This document shows, piece by piece, positions 1 through 10,975 of a stretch of DNA of 64,000 nt. The DNA comes from Odobenus rosmarus divergens (taxonomy: Eukaryota > Chordata > Mammalia > Carnivora > Odobenidae), in NCBI RefSeq assembly GCF_000321225.1, contig NW_004451850.1, forward strand, positions 62,001-126,000, given 5' to 3'. The notes beneath the pieces are model-generated. The model did not search any database and was not told the DNA's origin. It saw only the letters and a program-made list of their open reading frames with translations. The first letter of the stretch is position 1; each line of letters starts with the position of its first letter. The translations under genes and the position numbers were made by a program.

Positions 1-504
1 TTATTACTATGAGAAAGGAGGAGAGTTTTCCGGAGCATGCTGAGGGCCTCTTTTAATCCTCATGAATTTAATAATGTATCTGAGATACTACAACCAATTA
101 TTAAGTTTCCCTGGAACTCCTTATTTGGTGCATCTGCTTTTGGACAAAAACAAATATTAGCCAAGGTTTGATATTAAATTTATGTAGATTTTGATGCAAT
201 ACTTGCTAAGTATAAATAATACAATGTACTGTATCTCTTCATCTTCGAAGTAATGCATCAAGTGTGTGAATCCTCAAGAGTGAAAAAAAAAAAAGTAATG
301 GTAAAATCAGTACAAAAGGAAATGAAATGGCTATGCTAAGTTGGTAGAACCTTACAAAATGCAATAGCCCACAGAGACCATGTTTACCATTTTGATGCAC
401 TGGTAGAAACTGAGTGTGAGGCAAATATTCAGGAAGCAGACTTAGTTCAAAGTATTTCTTTTTTTCATATCCTAAATATTTTTCTCCAAGTTCTTCTTTA
501 AATT
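1..504. other. AT-rich stretch, no gene seen
   Basis: No coding similarity and no recognisable repeat head or tail. Short open frames here have no family resemblance and are interrupted by simple A and T runs. Confidence 0.5.
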
Positions 505-1240
505 CATTAGTTAACATATAGTGTAATATTGGTTTCAGGAGTAGAATTCAGTGATTCATCAGTTGCATACAACACCTGGTGCTCCCCCCAATGTTTATAG
601 CAACAATGTCCACGATAGCCAAACTATGGAAAGAGCCTAGATGTCCATCAACAGATGAATGGATAAAGAAGATGTGGTGTATATATATACAATGGAATAT
701 TATGCAGCCATCAAAAAATGAACTTTTGCCATTTGTGATGATGTGGATGGAACTAGAGGGTATTATGCTAAGCGAAATAAGTCAATCAAAGAAAGACAAG
801 TATCATATGATCTCACTGATATGAGGAATTTGAGAAACAAGACAGAGGCTCATAGGGGAAGGGAGGGGAAAATGAAACAAGACAAAACCAGAGAGGGAGA
901 CAAACCATAGGAGACTCTTAATCTCAGGAAACAAGCTGAGTGTTGCTGGAGTGGTGGGGGGGGGAAGGAGGGATGGGGTGGTTGGGTGATGGACACTGGG
1001 GAGGGTATGTGCTATGGTGAGTGCTGTGGATTGTGTAAGACTGATGAATCACAGACTTGTACCCCTGAAACAAATAATACAGTATATGTTAATTTAAAAA
1101 AAAAAGAACACCCGGTGCTCATCACAACAAGTGTCCTCCTTAATGCCCATCACCCATTTAGCCCATCCCCCCTCACCTCCCCTCCAGCAACCCTCAGTTT
1201 GTTCCCTAGAGTTAAGAGTCTCTTAGGTTTGCCTCTCTTA
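505..1240 (-). repeat. L1 3' end, antisense, interrupted by a younger L1
   Basis: Sequence at 505-584 and 1121-1240 is one antisense L1 3' end: the same text runs uninterrupted (apart from a SINE) at 59705-60450, including the stretches about data at 'cagttgcatacaacacctgg' and 'ttaatgcccatcaccca'. It is split at 584/1107 by a sense-strand L1 insertion. Confidence 0.8.
585..1106 (+). mobile_element. 5'-truncated young L1 insertion nested in an older L1
   Basis: A sense L1 fragment holding the end of ORF2 and the 3' region (text such as 'atggataaagaagatgtgg', 'atggaactagaggg', 'tcatatgatctcactga') ends in an A-rich tail at about 1096-1105. It is bounded by a 14-bp target-site duplication, AACACCTGGTGCTC at 571-584 and AACACCCGGTGCTC at 1107-1120, one mismatch. 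The host sequence is an antisense L1 3' end. Confidence 0.8.
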
Positions 1241-3529
1241 AGACACATACACTACCACTGTTTTGGAGACCTACTTACCTAATAATTATGAGAGATGAGG
1301 AAAATGAGTAGGTTTCCATGACTAAGTGTATATGATCAAAATTGTAGCATTGTACTTGGAAAATTACAAATACAATCTTAACTTTGAATAATATATATGA
1401 CCTACAATGATGACAACCAACCAAACTTATTTATACTTAAAAATATAACCAGAGTACCATCAAATAACTAGAGCATCTTAGAACCAGCAGAGAGGAAATA
1501 TTTATGGCTTACTCCCTCTCCCCATCCACTGTAGGAAATGTTTTTGCTGTATCACGCACAGATGGCCAGACACCTTCTGCTTGAACAGGTGTAGTATCTC
1601 ACTGTTTCTCTAAGAAGTCTATTTTGTACAGCTGTAATTCATGAGAAGCTTTGCCTTCTGCTTAGAGTTTACCTCCCTGTGGCTTATGTTTTGATCTAAG
1701 TTTTGCTCTCTGAAGCTTCAAAGGAATAGTTTAATTCAAATCAGTTCAATTAGTAAGTATCATAGAATAGCTCTGTCAGGCACTGAGGTAGATGCTGGCG
1801 TACAAAGATGAGTAAGCCACATTTCTTTACCTCTCTTCTCACTTGACAGCTATTCAAATTCCAGAAGACAAATTTTACATCCTCCTTGATTCTTCCCTCT
1901 AAATCAAAGATCTGAACCACATTAAGATCCTTTACACTCCCAATCACTCAACTTCTACATTTGTATGATTAAATTACTAGTCTAATTAAAACTGTAATAT
2001 ACCACTATCAGATGAGGCTTTTCCTGCTCTAATATTTTGCTTCTGAGAACAGACCCTCTATATAAGATTTGCTGGGGAAGTGGGTACAAAAAAATGGGTC
2101 TAATGGTCCCTTAGCTGATCTCTCCCTACCCCCAGGATAGAGAAGAAGTGAGAGAAGACAGTCAATGGGGCTCAGGCACCATAAATCTCAAACTGCAAAG
2201 AATATACACCCTGAAGTTCAGGGATGAGACACTTGGCTTTAGTTGTTTAACCTGACATATTTTGGAGATAGAAGCTAGCTTTTTCAAGTTAGTACTTTTA
2301 AGAGACATTGAAACTTCTAAATAAGATAAAAAAGCCAGGGCTTAACTCCAAAGATAAAGTATACTTTTTAATTATAACTATCTTCAGAGTAAGTAGGTAA
2401 AATTAATTTCATCACTTCAAGATTTCTATGTGAACTTAATGCAACTGGTAGAACGGTATTCAGTTATTGAAGCCCGTTATTTCATTTCCAGGGTGGTTTG
2501 TATAATACTGCTTGTCATAAGGGCATAGAGTTTTTACAAATTGCTCCAGTGTGTAGTTATTTTTCCCTTCTTTAGTATCAGATATACTTAAACGTAGAAT
2601 AGAATGACTTCCAACCATCAATTATTTTACACTATCATCTCTCTGCAATTGAGTGCTTAATGAGAGAAAAATCAAGAATAAATATGTTAACTTTCTAAAA
2701 GGGTTATCAAATGTAAAGTATAGCCTACATTTAAATATCTAACTTCACTAAGCTAATGTTGTTATAAGAAAAATATCAATCTGTTCATTGTAAAAATGAT
2801 CATTTTTTAAGCCTCATTATGGTTATTACATTTATTTGTAATTTTTCTCCCTTCATACATTTACCTTACCATTGTGAAAGTAAATGTATTCTACTAGAGG
2901 CCTCCTCCTTTTCTACATTCTTTTTCTTCTTTGAAATGGATGAAATAGAAGTATCTGTAATGGAATACATAGTTCCTTTCCCAGGAAGACGAAGGTTTAA
3001 ATTAGTATTTAAATTAAATTACATTCAATTTGACTCCATCTCATTTCTAACTTTATTACATTCCCTAAACCTGGCTATCTTCCCAATTCTGTGGGTTATC
3101 ATCAACAGCCAGAAGGTGATACAATGGTTTCATGATCCTTTATTTCTTGGGCCGATGATAGAGAAACATAAAATTATATCCTAAATGTTTATACAGTGTT
3201 TAAACCAAATGAATTTTCTCTTATTTGGTTTTATATAGAGAAGCTGGGCGAATTGGAGAGAGCTTAACTGGGCTTTATTATTTGCAAATGGTAGGAAGTG
3301 GCTGGTGGTGACCTTTCCAGAGGGGCAGATCCACCTGCATGAGATTGCCAATTCAGATATCGACTCAAAACTTTAATTCATGTTGCCATCAATAGCCATA
3401 GCATTGTGGTTGGCTCAAAGAATAATAAAAGTTGCTAAAAATTAAGTCCCCCTTTTAAAATTAAATATGGTTAAGAGTGAGGTATTATTTGGGCACACAT
3501 AATAGGAAAGTACAGGTATTAAATGAGGG
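1241..3529. other. intergenic AT-rich DNA, no gene seen
   Basis: No protein similarity in six frames. About 1765-1815 resembles an old L2/MIR-type fragment ('caggcactgaggtagatgct', 'acaaagatgagtaag'); the remainder is not assigned. Confidence 0.45.
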
Positions 3530-3790
3530 TACAGTGTCAGTGTTAAGGGCTTGGCCTGAAATAGACAGGGTTCAGATCCTAGCCCTGCTATATGCTAGCT
3601 GTGTCACCTTCAGCAGTTCCTTGAAACTCTATATTCCTTACTTTTCTTTAATCATTAAAATGGAGTTACTAATTGTACTGCTAGTTAAGCCTATTGGGAG
3701 AATTAGAAGTGATAATACATGTTAAGGGCTTAGCATAGGACCTGGTGTACAGTAAGCAGTTAGCAAATATTTGCTATTATCATCGTTTTT
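3530..3790 (+). repeat. MIR SINE
   Basis: Diverged full-length MIR: 'gggttcagatcctagccctg', 'gctagctgtgtcaccttcag', a degraded cytosine-rich middle, then 'gataatacatgttaagggct' and 'cagttagcaaatatttgcta'. These match the order of the ancient mammalian MIR consensus. Confidence 0.8.
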
Positions 3791-3992
3791 ACAAAGAATC
3801 CATAGATCTATAAAGACTCTGCATTGAGGTTCACGTGGAATCTAAATTCTGATGTTAAATTTCCTCTATGCTGTCTTTGTTTCCCATGTCATCTCTTACA
3901 TCCTTTTGTCTATGTGACTTGCTAATCATTCTCTCTTCATGTTGCTGGTCCTCCATCTATTTTGATGAGAATTCTTTGTTTTCTGCCTATTT

Positions 3993-4199
3993 ACTTATTT
4001 TTTAAAAGATTTATCCATCTATTTTAGACAGAGTAAGTGGAGGGAGGGAGGGAGAGACAGAGAGAGAGAGAATCCTCAAACAGACCCCCCTTCAAGCACG
4101 GATTCCCAACATGAAATCTGATCCCATGATGCACAGGATCATGACCTGAGCTGAAACCAAGAGTTGGACGTTCAATTGACTGAGCCACCCAGGTGCCCC
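3993..4199 (-). repeat. Carnivore SINE (Can-SINE)
   Basis: Antisense copy: T-rich end on the left, (GA)-rich body, head 'gagccacccaggtgcccc' on the right. Target-site duplication TCTGCCTATTT at 3982-3992 and from 4200. Confidence 0.88.
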
Positions 4200-4210
4200 T
4201 CTGCCTATTT

Positions 4211-4595
4211 AAACACTGCAGGGTTCAGCTCAACCTTCACCTCTTCCACAGAGCTTTCCCCTAACATGGAATCATAGAATGTTAACAGAAACCCCAGGAC
4301 TGAGAGATTTCCTGGGACATAGGGCTTTCAGTGCTGAAACTGGGACAATCCCAGGCAAAATGAGATAAGTCAGTCACTCAAGAGCTAGAAGAGACCCTAG
4401 AAATTATCTAGATCAACCTTCTGAATTTACTGACCTGGAAAGAGAGCATCTAAGTGACTAAACAAAGTAAGTGAAATAGATAAGTTGTTTCCTGATAGAA
4501 CTGGGATTGGAATGTAGGCTTTCTGATTGCCTATGACTTCTAGATTCCCCCCAAACTATGATAATTATATATGTATATATACATATATGCAGTAT
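4211..4595. other. intergenic, possible old MIR/L2 fragment
   Basis: No gene. Text around 4385-4530 ('gaccctagaaattatctaga', 'gaactgggattggaatgtag') resembles an antisense MIR-type relic, weakly. Confidence 0.35.
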
Positions 4596-4599
4596 TATA

Positions 4600-5560
4600 T
4601 TAGTTTTAGGTATACTGAACAGCCAAAGTAATCGTGAGAAAGACAAACAAAATGAAGCTGGAGGTATCACAATTGCAGATTTCAAGATAAACAACAAAGC
4701 TATAGTAATCAAAACAATAAGGTAATGGCACAAAAACAGATGCATAGATCAATAGAGGAGAATACAGAGCCCAGCAATAAACCGATACTAATATTGTTAG
4801 TTCATCTATGGCAGATGAGACCAGAATATACAATGGGGAAAAGGCAGTCTCTTCAATAAATGGTGTTGGGAAAACTAGAGAGCTACATGCAAAAGAATGG
4901 AATTGGTCCACTCTCTCACAACACACACAAAAATAAACTCAAAATGGATTCTAGACCCAAATATGAGACCTGACACCATAAAAGTCCTAGAAGAAAAAAT
5001 ACGTAATTTCTTTGACGTTAGCTGTAGAAACATTTTTCTAGATATGTCTTCTTAGACGAGGGGAACAAAAGCAAAATTAAATTATTGAGACTACACCAAA
5101 TTAAAAAGCTTTTCCACAGTGAAGGAAACCATCAACAGAATAAAAAGACAACCTACTGAATGGGAGAAGGTCTCTGCAAATGATACATCAGATAAGGAGT
5201 TAATATCCAAAATATACAAACAACTTATAGAGGCCAACATCAAAGAAAACAAATAATCCAATTAAAAATGGGCACAGGACCAGAAGAGACATTTTTCTAA
5301 GGAAGACATCCAGATGGCCAACAGACACATGAAAAGATGCTCAACATCACTATCAAGGAAATGCAAATCAAAACCACAATGAGTTATCACCTCACACCTG
5401 TCAGATGGCTAAAACCAAAAACAAGAAACAAGTGCTGGTGAGGATGTGGAGAGAAAGGAAGACTGGTGCCCTGCTGATGGGAATGCAAACTGGTGTGGCT
5501 ACTGCAGAAAACAGTACAGGGGTTCCTCAGAAAATTAAAAATAGAATTAAATAGGATCTA
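4600..5560 (+). repeat. L1 fragment (end of ORF2 and 3' region), sense
   Basis: Recognisable L1 text in order: 'aaaatgaagctggaggtatc', 'aataaatggtgttgggaaaa', 'caaaatggattctagaccca', 'agacatccagatggccaaca', 'atgcaaatcaaaaccacaat', 'gggaatgcaaactggtgtgg'. Frame-broken, so not a functional ORF2. No clear poly(A) tail or target-site duplication is visible. Confidence 0.85.
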
Positions 5561-5689
5561 ATAATTATAGTATGTTTCAAAGGGAAGCATGAGAAAGCAT
5601 AGAGACTTGCAAGTAAAAATGTCTTAGTTTGAATATAGGCCCTGCTATTTACAAGTATGTAAACTTGGACAACTGATTAAACCTCTTTA

Positions 5690-5874
5690 TTTTTATTTTA
5701 TTTATTTTTTTTAGAGAGGAAGTGGGGAGGGGCAGAGGGAGAGAGCATCTTAAGCAGGCTTCACGCCCAGCATGGAGCTCACCATGAGGCTTGATCTCAC
5801 TACGACCCTGAGATCATGACCCAAGCTGAAATCAAGAGTTGGATGCCTAACTGACTAAGCCACTCAGGCGCCCC
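5690..5874 (-). repeat. Carnivore SINE
   Basis: Antisense copy with head 'gccactcaggcgcccc' on the right. Target-site duplication CTGATTAAACCTCTTTA at 5673-5689 and from 5874. Confidence 0.9.
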
Positions 5875-6052
5875 TGATTAAACCTCTTTAAACCTCAGTT
5901 TCTCCATCTGTAAAATGGAATACTACTACTACTTAAAAAGTCCTTGTGGATATTAACTAAAATTGTATATAATTCTATATTATATGTCATAAATATAGGT
6001 TACATATAAAATATATGCATTTATATATTTACTTGGAAAAGTATAAAATATA

Positions 6053-6236
6053 GGGCACCTGGGTGGCTCAGTTGGTTAAGTGACTGCCTTCGGCTCAGGT
6101 CATGATCCTGGGAGTCCCGGGATCGAGTCCCACATCGGGCTCCCTGCTCAGCAGGGAGTCTGCTTCTCCCTCTGACCCTCTTCCCTCTCGTGCTCTCATT
6201 CTCTCTCTTTCAAATAAATAAAATCTTTAAAAAAAG
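6053..6236 (+). repeat. Carnivore SINE, arctoid-like
   Basis: Sense copy from 'gggcacctgggtggctcagt' to 'aaataaataaaatctttaaa'. Flanked by near-identical AGTATAAAATATA and AGTGTAAAATATA. The middle ('tcctgggagtcccgggatcg', 'ctgaccctcttccctctcg') looks like the SINE form of bears, seals and mustelids. Confidence 0.9.
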
Positions 6237-6439
6237 TGTAAAATATAGAAAGTGATATATACATATTACTGATCACAGCTCTTGGAAATAGTAAGCAATT
6301 AATGCATGTTCATTGTTGCTATTGTTACCATTTCATCTAACATTTCTCTTCATACTTTTTCATTCTTTCTTCCCTTTTAATGCCACATATCTTTATAGAA
6401 CTTTATTCTTTCTAAAGCCTGTCTGCATACATTTGATGT

Positions 6440-6590
6440 GAACCTCTGAGCAACACTTTGAAGCAAGCTATTGCCTAGTTTTATGGATGAAAAACATGGG
6501 GTCCCAAGAAGTCAAGTAACTTCTCTAGATTCACTTGTAATCAGCATCAGGGCTCAAATTAGAATCTTCTGATTCATAGCTAAGTGAACT
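6440..6590 (-). repeat. MIR SINE fragment, antisense
   Basis: 'tggatgaaaaacatggggtc', 'agtcaagtaacttctctaga', 'atcagggctcaaattagaat' follow the reverse MIR order (cytosine-rich tail, then core). Confidence 0.6.
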
Positions 6591-6852
6591 TTAATTTTAC
6601 TCTCTCCCTATAGCTTACCTTTTTGCCATGTGTATGACTTACGTTTCCACCCCTACTGGGGCAAGGGCCTTTGATGGCAGAACCATCCACTGAACATCAT
6701 CGTGGTTGAGTGGGTCTTTGACTTTGACAGTGTGTTCAGGGCTCTCAACCATAAAGTGCCAGAGTGATCTCTGCCCCACTTATCTGTGCAGAGAAATTAT
6801 GAGGATGCATGGAAAATATGAACATGCATGTGTTTTTTGTCATTTCTTTTTT

Positions 6853-7054
6853 TTTCTTTTTTTTAAAAGATTTTATTTATTTATTTGAGAGAGAGAGAGA
6901 ATGAGAGATAGAAAGCACGAGAGGGAAGAGGGTCAAGGGAGAAGCAGACTCCCTTGCTGAGTAGGGAGCCCGATGTGGGACTCGATCCCGGGACTCCAGG
7001 ATCATGACCTGAGCCGAAGGCAGTCGCTTAACCAACTGAGCCACCCAGGCGCCC
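6853..7054 (-). repeat. Carnivore SINE
   Basis: Antisense copy, T-rich end at 6845-6870, head 'gagccacccaggcgccc' ending at 7054. Target-site duplication TGTCATTTCTTTTTT at about 6837 and from 7054. Confidence 0.9.
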
Positions 7055-7071
7055 TGTCATTTCTTTTTTAA

Positions 7072-7253
7072 AAGATTTTAAAAATTTATTTATTTTTAGA
7101 GGGGGGAGGGGCAGAGGAGGAAAGAAGAGGGATAAGTAGAGTCCCTGCTGAGTGCGGAGCCTAATGTGGAGCTCCATCTCAGGACCCTGAGATCATGAAC
7201 TGAGGCAAAACCACGAGTCAGACGCCCAACCAACTGAGCCACCCAAGCACCCC
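7072..7253 (-). repeat. Carnivore SINE, second of a head-to-tail pair
   Basis: Antisense copy starting 'aaaagattttaaaaatttat' and ending 'gagccacccaagcacccc'. A third partial copy of the TGTCATTTCTT target site follows at about 7260, so two SINEs used or shared one site. Confidence 0.88.
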
Positions 7254-7802
7254 TGTTTTTGTCATTTCTTAAATGCTACACAAATATAGGGCATCTCACC
7301 CATAACTGGCATTCAATTAATTCTTGCTGATTGAATGATGTGGTTTATAGCTAGGAATGGAGAAAAGAGAGGGGAGTCAGATTATCTTTTTATCTTTGTT
7401 TTGGTTTTAAGAAATAAATAACACCTGTCAGCTTTCATCTAGCCCCTTCTGAAATATTAAATTCTAACCACAGAAAAATTCCCCCCCCGCCATGCTCCCA
7501 AATCTTACAAGATAAACATAAAGGAAACAAAGGAAGAAAGCCTTCTCTTTTATCACCGGGCTCAAGCCCTTCACTCTGAGATCAGTCTTTTCACAAGTGT
7601 GGTGTACTGCCTTGGACAGTTAGGTGTGGTCTCTCAAGGTAAACTAGAAACTCCCTGAGGTTAGGACAATGTTTTCTTTATTTCTATCCTTCCTATTACC
7701 CACCATAGAGCCTTGCAATTCCTAAGGAACCAATTTTATTATTGTTGTTGTTGTTTTCTACTCGCTAATTCCTCACAGGGAAGTTGAACTAGACTCTGCT
7801 TT
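7254..7802. other. intergenic, no gene; short (TTG)n
   Basis: No coding potential seen. A short TTG repeat lies at about 7742-7756, and a run of C at about 7481-7488. Confidence 0.5.
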
Positions 7803-7979
7803 TCTTTTTTTTTTAAGATTTTATTTATTTATTCATGAGAGACAGAGAGAGAGAGAGGCAGAGGGAGAAGCAGGATCCCCGCTGAGCAGGGAGCCCGATG
7901 CGGGACCCGATCCCAGGACTCTGGGATCATGACCTGAGCTGAAGGCAGATGCTTAACCATCTGAGCCACCCAGGTGCCC
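7803..7979 (-). repeat. Carnivore SINE
   Basis: Antisense copy, head 'gagccacccaggtgccc'. Target-site duplication GAACTAGACTCTGCTT at about 7786-7801 and from 7981. Confidence 0.92.
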
Positions 7980-9237
7980 AGAACTAGACTCTGCTTATGT
8001 TTCGAGTCTCAAACCCTGGAAATTTGATTTCTGTCTCTTTGCCTCTCCTTTTGCCAAATGTCCCACACGTTGATTTGGTCTAGCATACCCATACTGTACT
8101 CTAAGGGCAGTACCATCTCCCTCTGGCCCTGTATCTGCTGTCCCACCTGGGAGAATGGCAAGAATGGGGATAGAGATCTATTTGAATTGTATCAGGGTAG
8201 GGCAAGAAGCCATTCAGATGCTTCCTGAATCTTGCCACATAGGCAGACACCTATTTTCCCCATGCCTAAGGCTAATTTTTCTTGTTAGAGTGAAGCTTCT
8301 CATTCTTAATAAGTAGTGGATGCTGTTTGCACTTATTTATCTCTGAGAACTTCACCTGGACAGAAATGTGCTCCTGTCACCTGTGAAGCTGATGATTTGT
8401 CCAATAATGTGTGCATATAGTTTTCCAATCTGTCTGAGAAAACTCACAGAGGATTTTTTAGCTGCAACCTGGCTATGGGTACCTGGCAACTCCCAGAGGC
8501 ATCACTAATGAAAGAAGACTTGTCTTTATGTGCTTTTGGTAGCCACATTCAAATCCAGCATTTCACATCTTGGAACTTCAAGTTAATTGCCGATGAAAAA
8601 ATGAGAGTGGTAACTGTTATTCCTCCTTGAGACAGGGTTTCTTTTTTATGAGAGTCAGATCCAATGATGTGTGACAAAGCCCTAGAGTAACACAGAACAC
8701 ATCCTCCACCTTGGATGACATATCAGATTAGACCTGGAAAGAATTTACTAAAGTATTTCCCTCTCTCAACTTGCCCTTCAATCCTTTGTCCATGGGGGCA
8801 TGAAGCAGAGTCAGATGGGAAAGATACAGTATTTCCAGTTTTGAAGATCTCTTGTCCACAAGATACAGCATCTGTCTGAATAATGGATTTCTGTACAATC
8901 CCAGGAGCAATCTTGCACATTATAGTCAGATCCACTTCATTACCCAGTTATTTTGTACCTTTCCAGGCTGTTAGTCAAATCACCCTGCTGTCTAGCAAGT
9001 TTCTTATTAATCTGGATTTCACTAATTACCCTGCAGCCACATGGATTGGACTGAAGGGCTTTACATGGTTTTTTGCTGTAAGTTTCAAATCAGTTTTCAT
9101 AAGTCTGTTGCAATGGTACTATAATTGCTTCCCTGATAATGAGTCTTTCTGTAGGAAGGACAACCGGGAACTGGATTTTAATTCTTCCTCATCTCATCTT
9201 TCTTTCAGGCAAATCTTTTTCATCCAGGGAATCAGAA

Positions 9238-9268
<31 letters not shown>

Positions 9269-10639
9269 GTTTTTTTTAAAGGTAATTGAAAAAAGTAAGG
9301 AATCAAACTTGTGTTGCTGCTCCAGTGACATGACTGGGGAGAAATAGGTTACAGACAGATTGGATTCACCAGAATAAAATAAATGCCCAGGGTCAAGCCC
9401 CAAATCCACTTCCAAAGCTACAAACCTCCAGTGACTATCTTCCAAGAAGCAACACTGCCACCTGGCTGTCTTAAGATCGAGAAACGACGCTGATGCTTTC
9501 TTTCCTTTTCTAACCAAATCCCTCAGACCTTCCATCTACTCCCAGATTTCAGGATTCTCTAAGTAGATTTCTGGAATTCTGAAGATTCCTATAGTATCCT
9601 CAACAGCACAGAGCGCTAGGACACAAAATAAGAATGGGGTAATTGGAAAATATCTCAAGGACCATCCAAACCACCATTGAAAATTCACGCAAATGAAACT
9701 CAAAATTGCATCATAAAAGTGGTGCTGTAATGCAGGTCATAAAGCTTGAGGAAGAAAGAACTGGAAAGGATGCATAAAAGCAGATGCAGGGAGATCAGTA
9801 GTTAGAAGACAAATGAAGAAATCAAAGATGGATTAGGGTGAGGAAGTTTAGTGACACTGGAGAGAATTTGGGAGGTTGTAACTACTATTTAATAGTAGAA
9901 TCAACGGGGCTTGATTCTTGGTTATAGTTTGGGAGGGTGATGAGGAAAAGGAACGATGCCTAGATGTTCTAGTCTCGATGCTGAATTCATTTGGGAAACC
10001 ACAGTCTTTGTCCTTGGGGCCCTCAACTGATTGGATGAGGCCCACCCGCACTACAGATGGTAATCTGCTTCACTCAAAGCCTGTGGATTTAAATATTAGT
10101 CATATGTAAAAGGTATCTTCACAGTGACATCTAGATTGATGTTTGACCAAACAACTGGACATAACAGTCTAGCCAAGTTGGCATATAAAATTAAGGGATA
10201 GGAATGATAGGGAGGAATCTAGGCTTGGAAATCTGGTGCTGCCACTGCCTAGGATAAAGAATACAGGAGGAGGAGGAAGGAGTTTTGGGAGAAAATAATG
10301 AGTTTATATTTTGCCACACTGAATTCAAGATATCTATGAACCAATCATAGTTAGATCTGTGTTTAAGGCTTTGTGGGTAGGTCAGAGCTTGGGATAATAG
10401 ATATGGAAGTTAGCATCACATAGCTGGTAGTTATACTTGCCAGAGTAAATGAAATTACCTGGGGATAGTTGTGGAGAGAAAAAATAGTGGACTGGAAATG
10501 ATAACCTGAGGAACACCAATGTGTAAGTGATGTGGAGAAGTCCATTGAGGAGATGGAAGAAAAAGAGTCTGAGAGGCAGAAGAAGAACCAGGACAGGGTA
10601 GTGTCTTGAAAGCTCTAGTGGAGATTGTGCTATGCTCAC
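7980..10639. other. intergenic DNA, no gene seen
   Basis: The longest open frame (8883-9347, +) has low-complexity ends and no recognisable family. A TG run and TTTTG repeat sit at about 9239-9275. I could not assign repeats here, though old ones are likely. Confidence 0.45.
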
Positions 10640-10975
10640 CAAATCCAGTTCCTTATTTCTCCTTAGGCACATGGAAAGCTCCAGTTTTCAGATGCCCCTG
10701 AGGCTAATCAAGGACATATGACTAGTTTTAGCCAATGGAATAGGAAAGGAAGTAATAGGTTTGCCTGAATCAGAGAAAAGCCCCTTAGAGACTTTCTGGC
10801 TACTCTCCCCTGCCTCAGTGAGTAGGCAAGCCCCAGAACAACCTCTAATATGCTTCCCTCCCCCATACCCACTGAATATGTAGTGTCCTCGAGAAATACA
10901 CCTCTGTTGTATCCCACTGAGATTTCAGGATTAATTAGACCCTCTAACACAGCCTAGCCTATCATGACTCATACA
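10640..10975 (+). repeat. MLT1-like MaLR LTR
   Basis: Text order fits a MaLR solo LTR: 'gactagttttagccaatgga', then 'aaatacacctctgttgtatc', 'ccactgagatttcaggatta', ending 'cagcctagcctatcatgact'. Diverged, with no internal retroviral genes next to it. Confidence 0.6.

Larger units (their letters stand above)
5615..6330 (+). repeat. MIR SINE split by two carnivore SINEs
   Basis: MIR text 'ccctgctatttacaagtatg', 'aacttggacaactgattaaa' continues after a SINE as 'aacctcagtttctccatctg', 'taaaatggaatactactact', and again after a second SINE as 'gatcacagctcttggaaata', 'agcaattaatgcatgttcat'. The pieces join in MIR order, so both young SINEs landed in one old MIR. Confidence 0.75.

Noticed and set aside
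8883..9347. 154-aa plus-strand ORF
   Set aside because: No recognisable domain, low-complexity ends, overlaps another open frame on the other strand, and no splice or promoter context.
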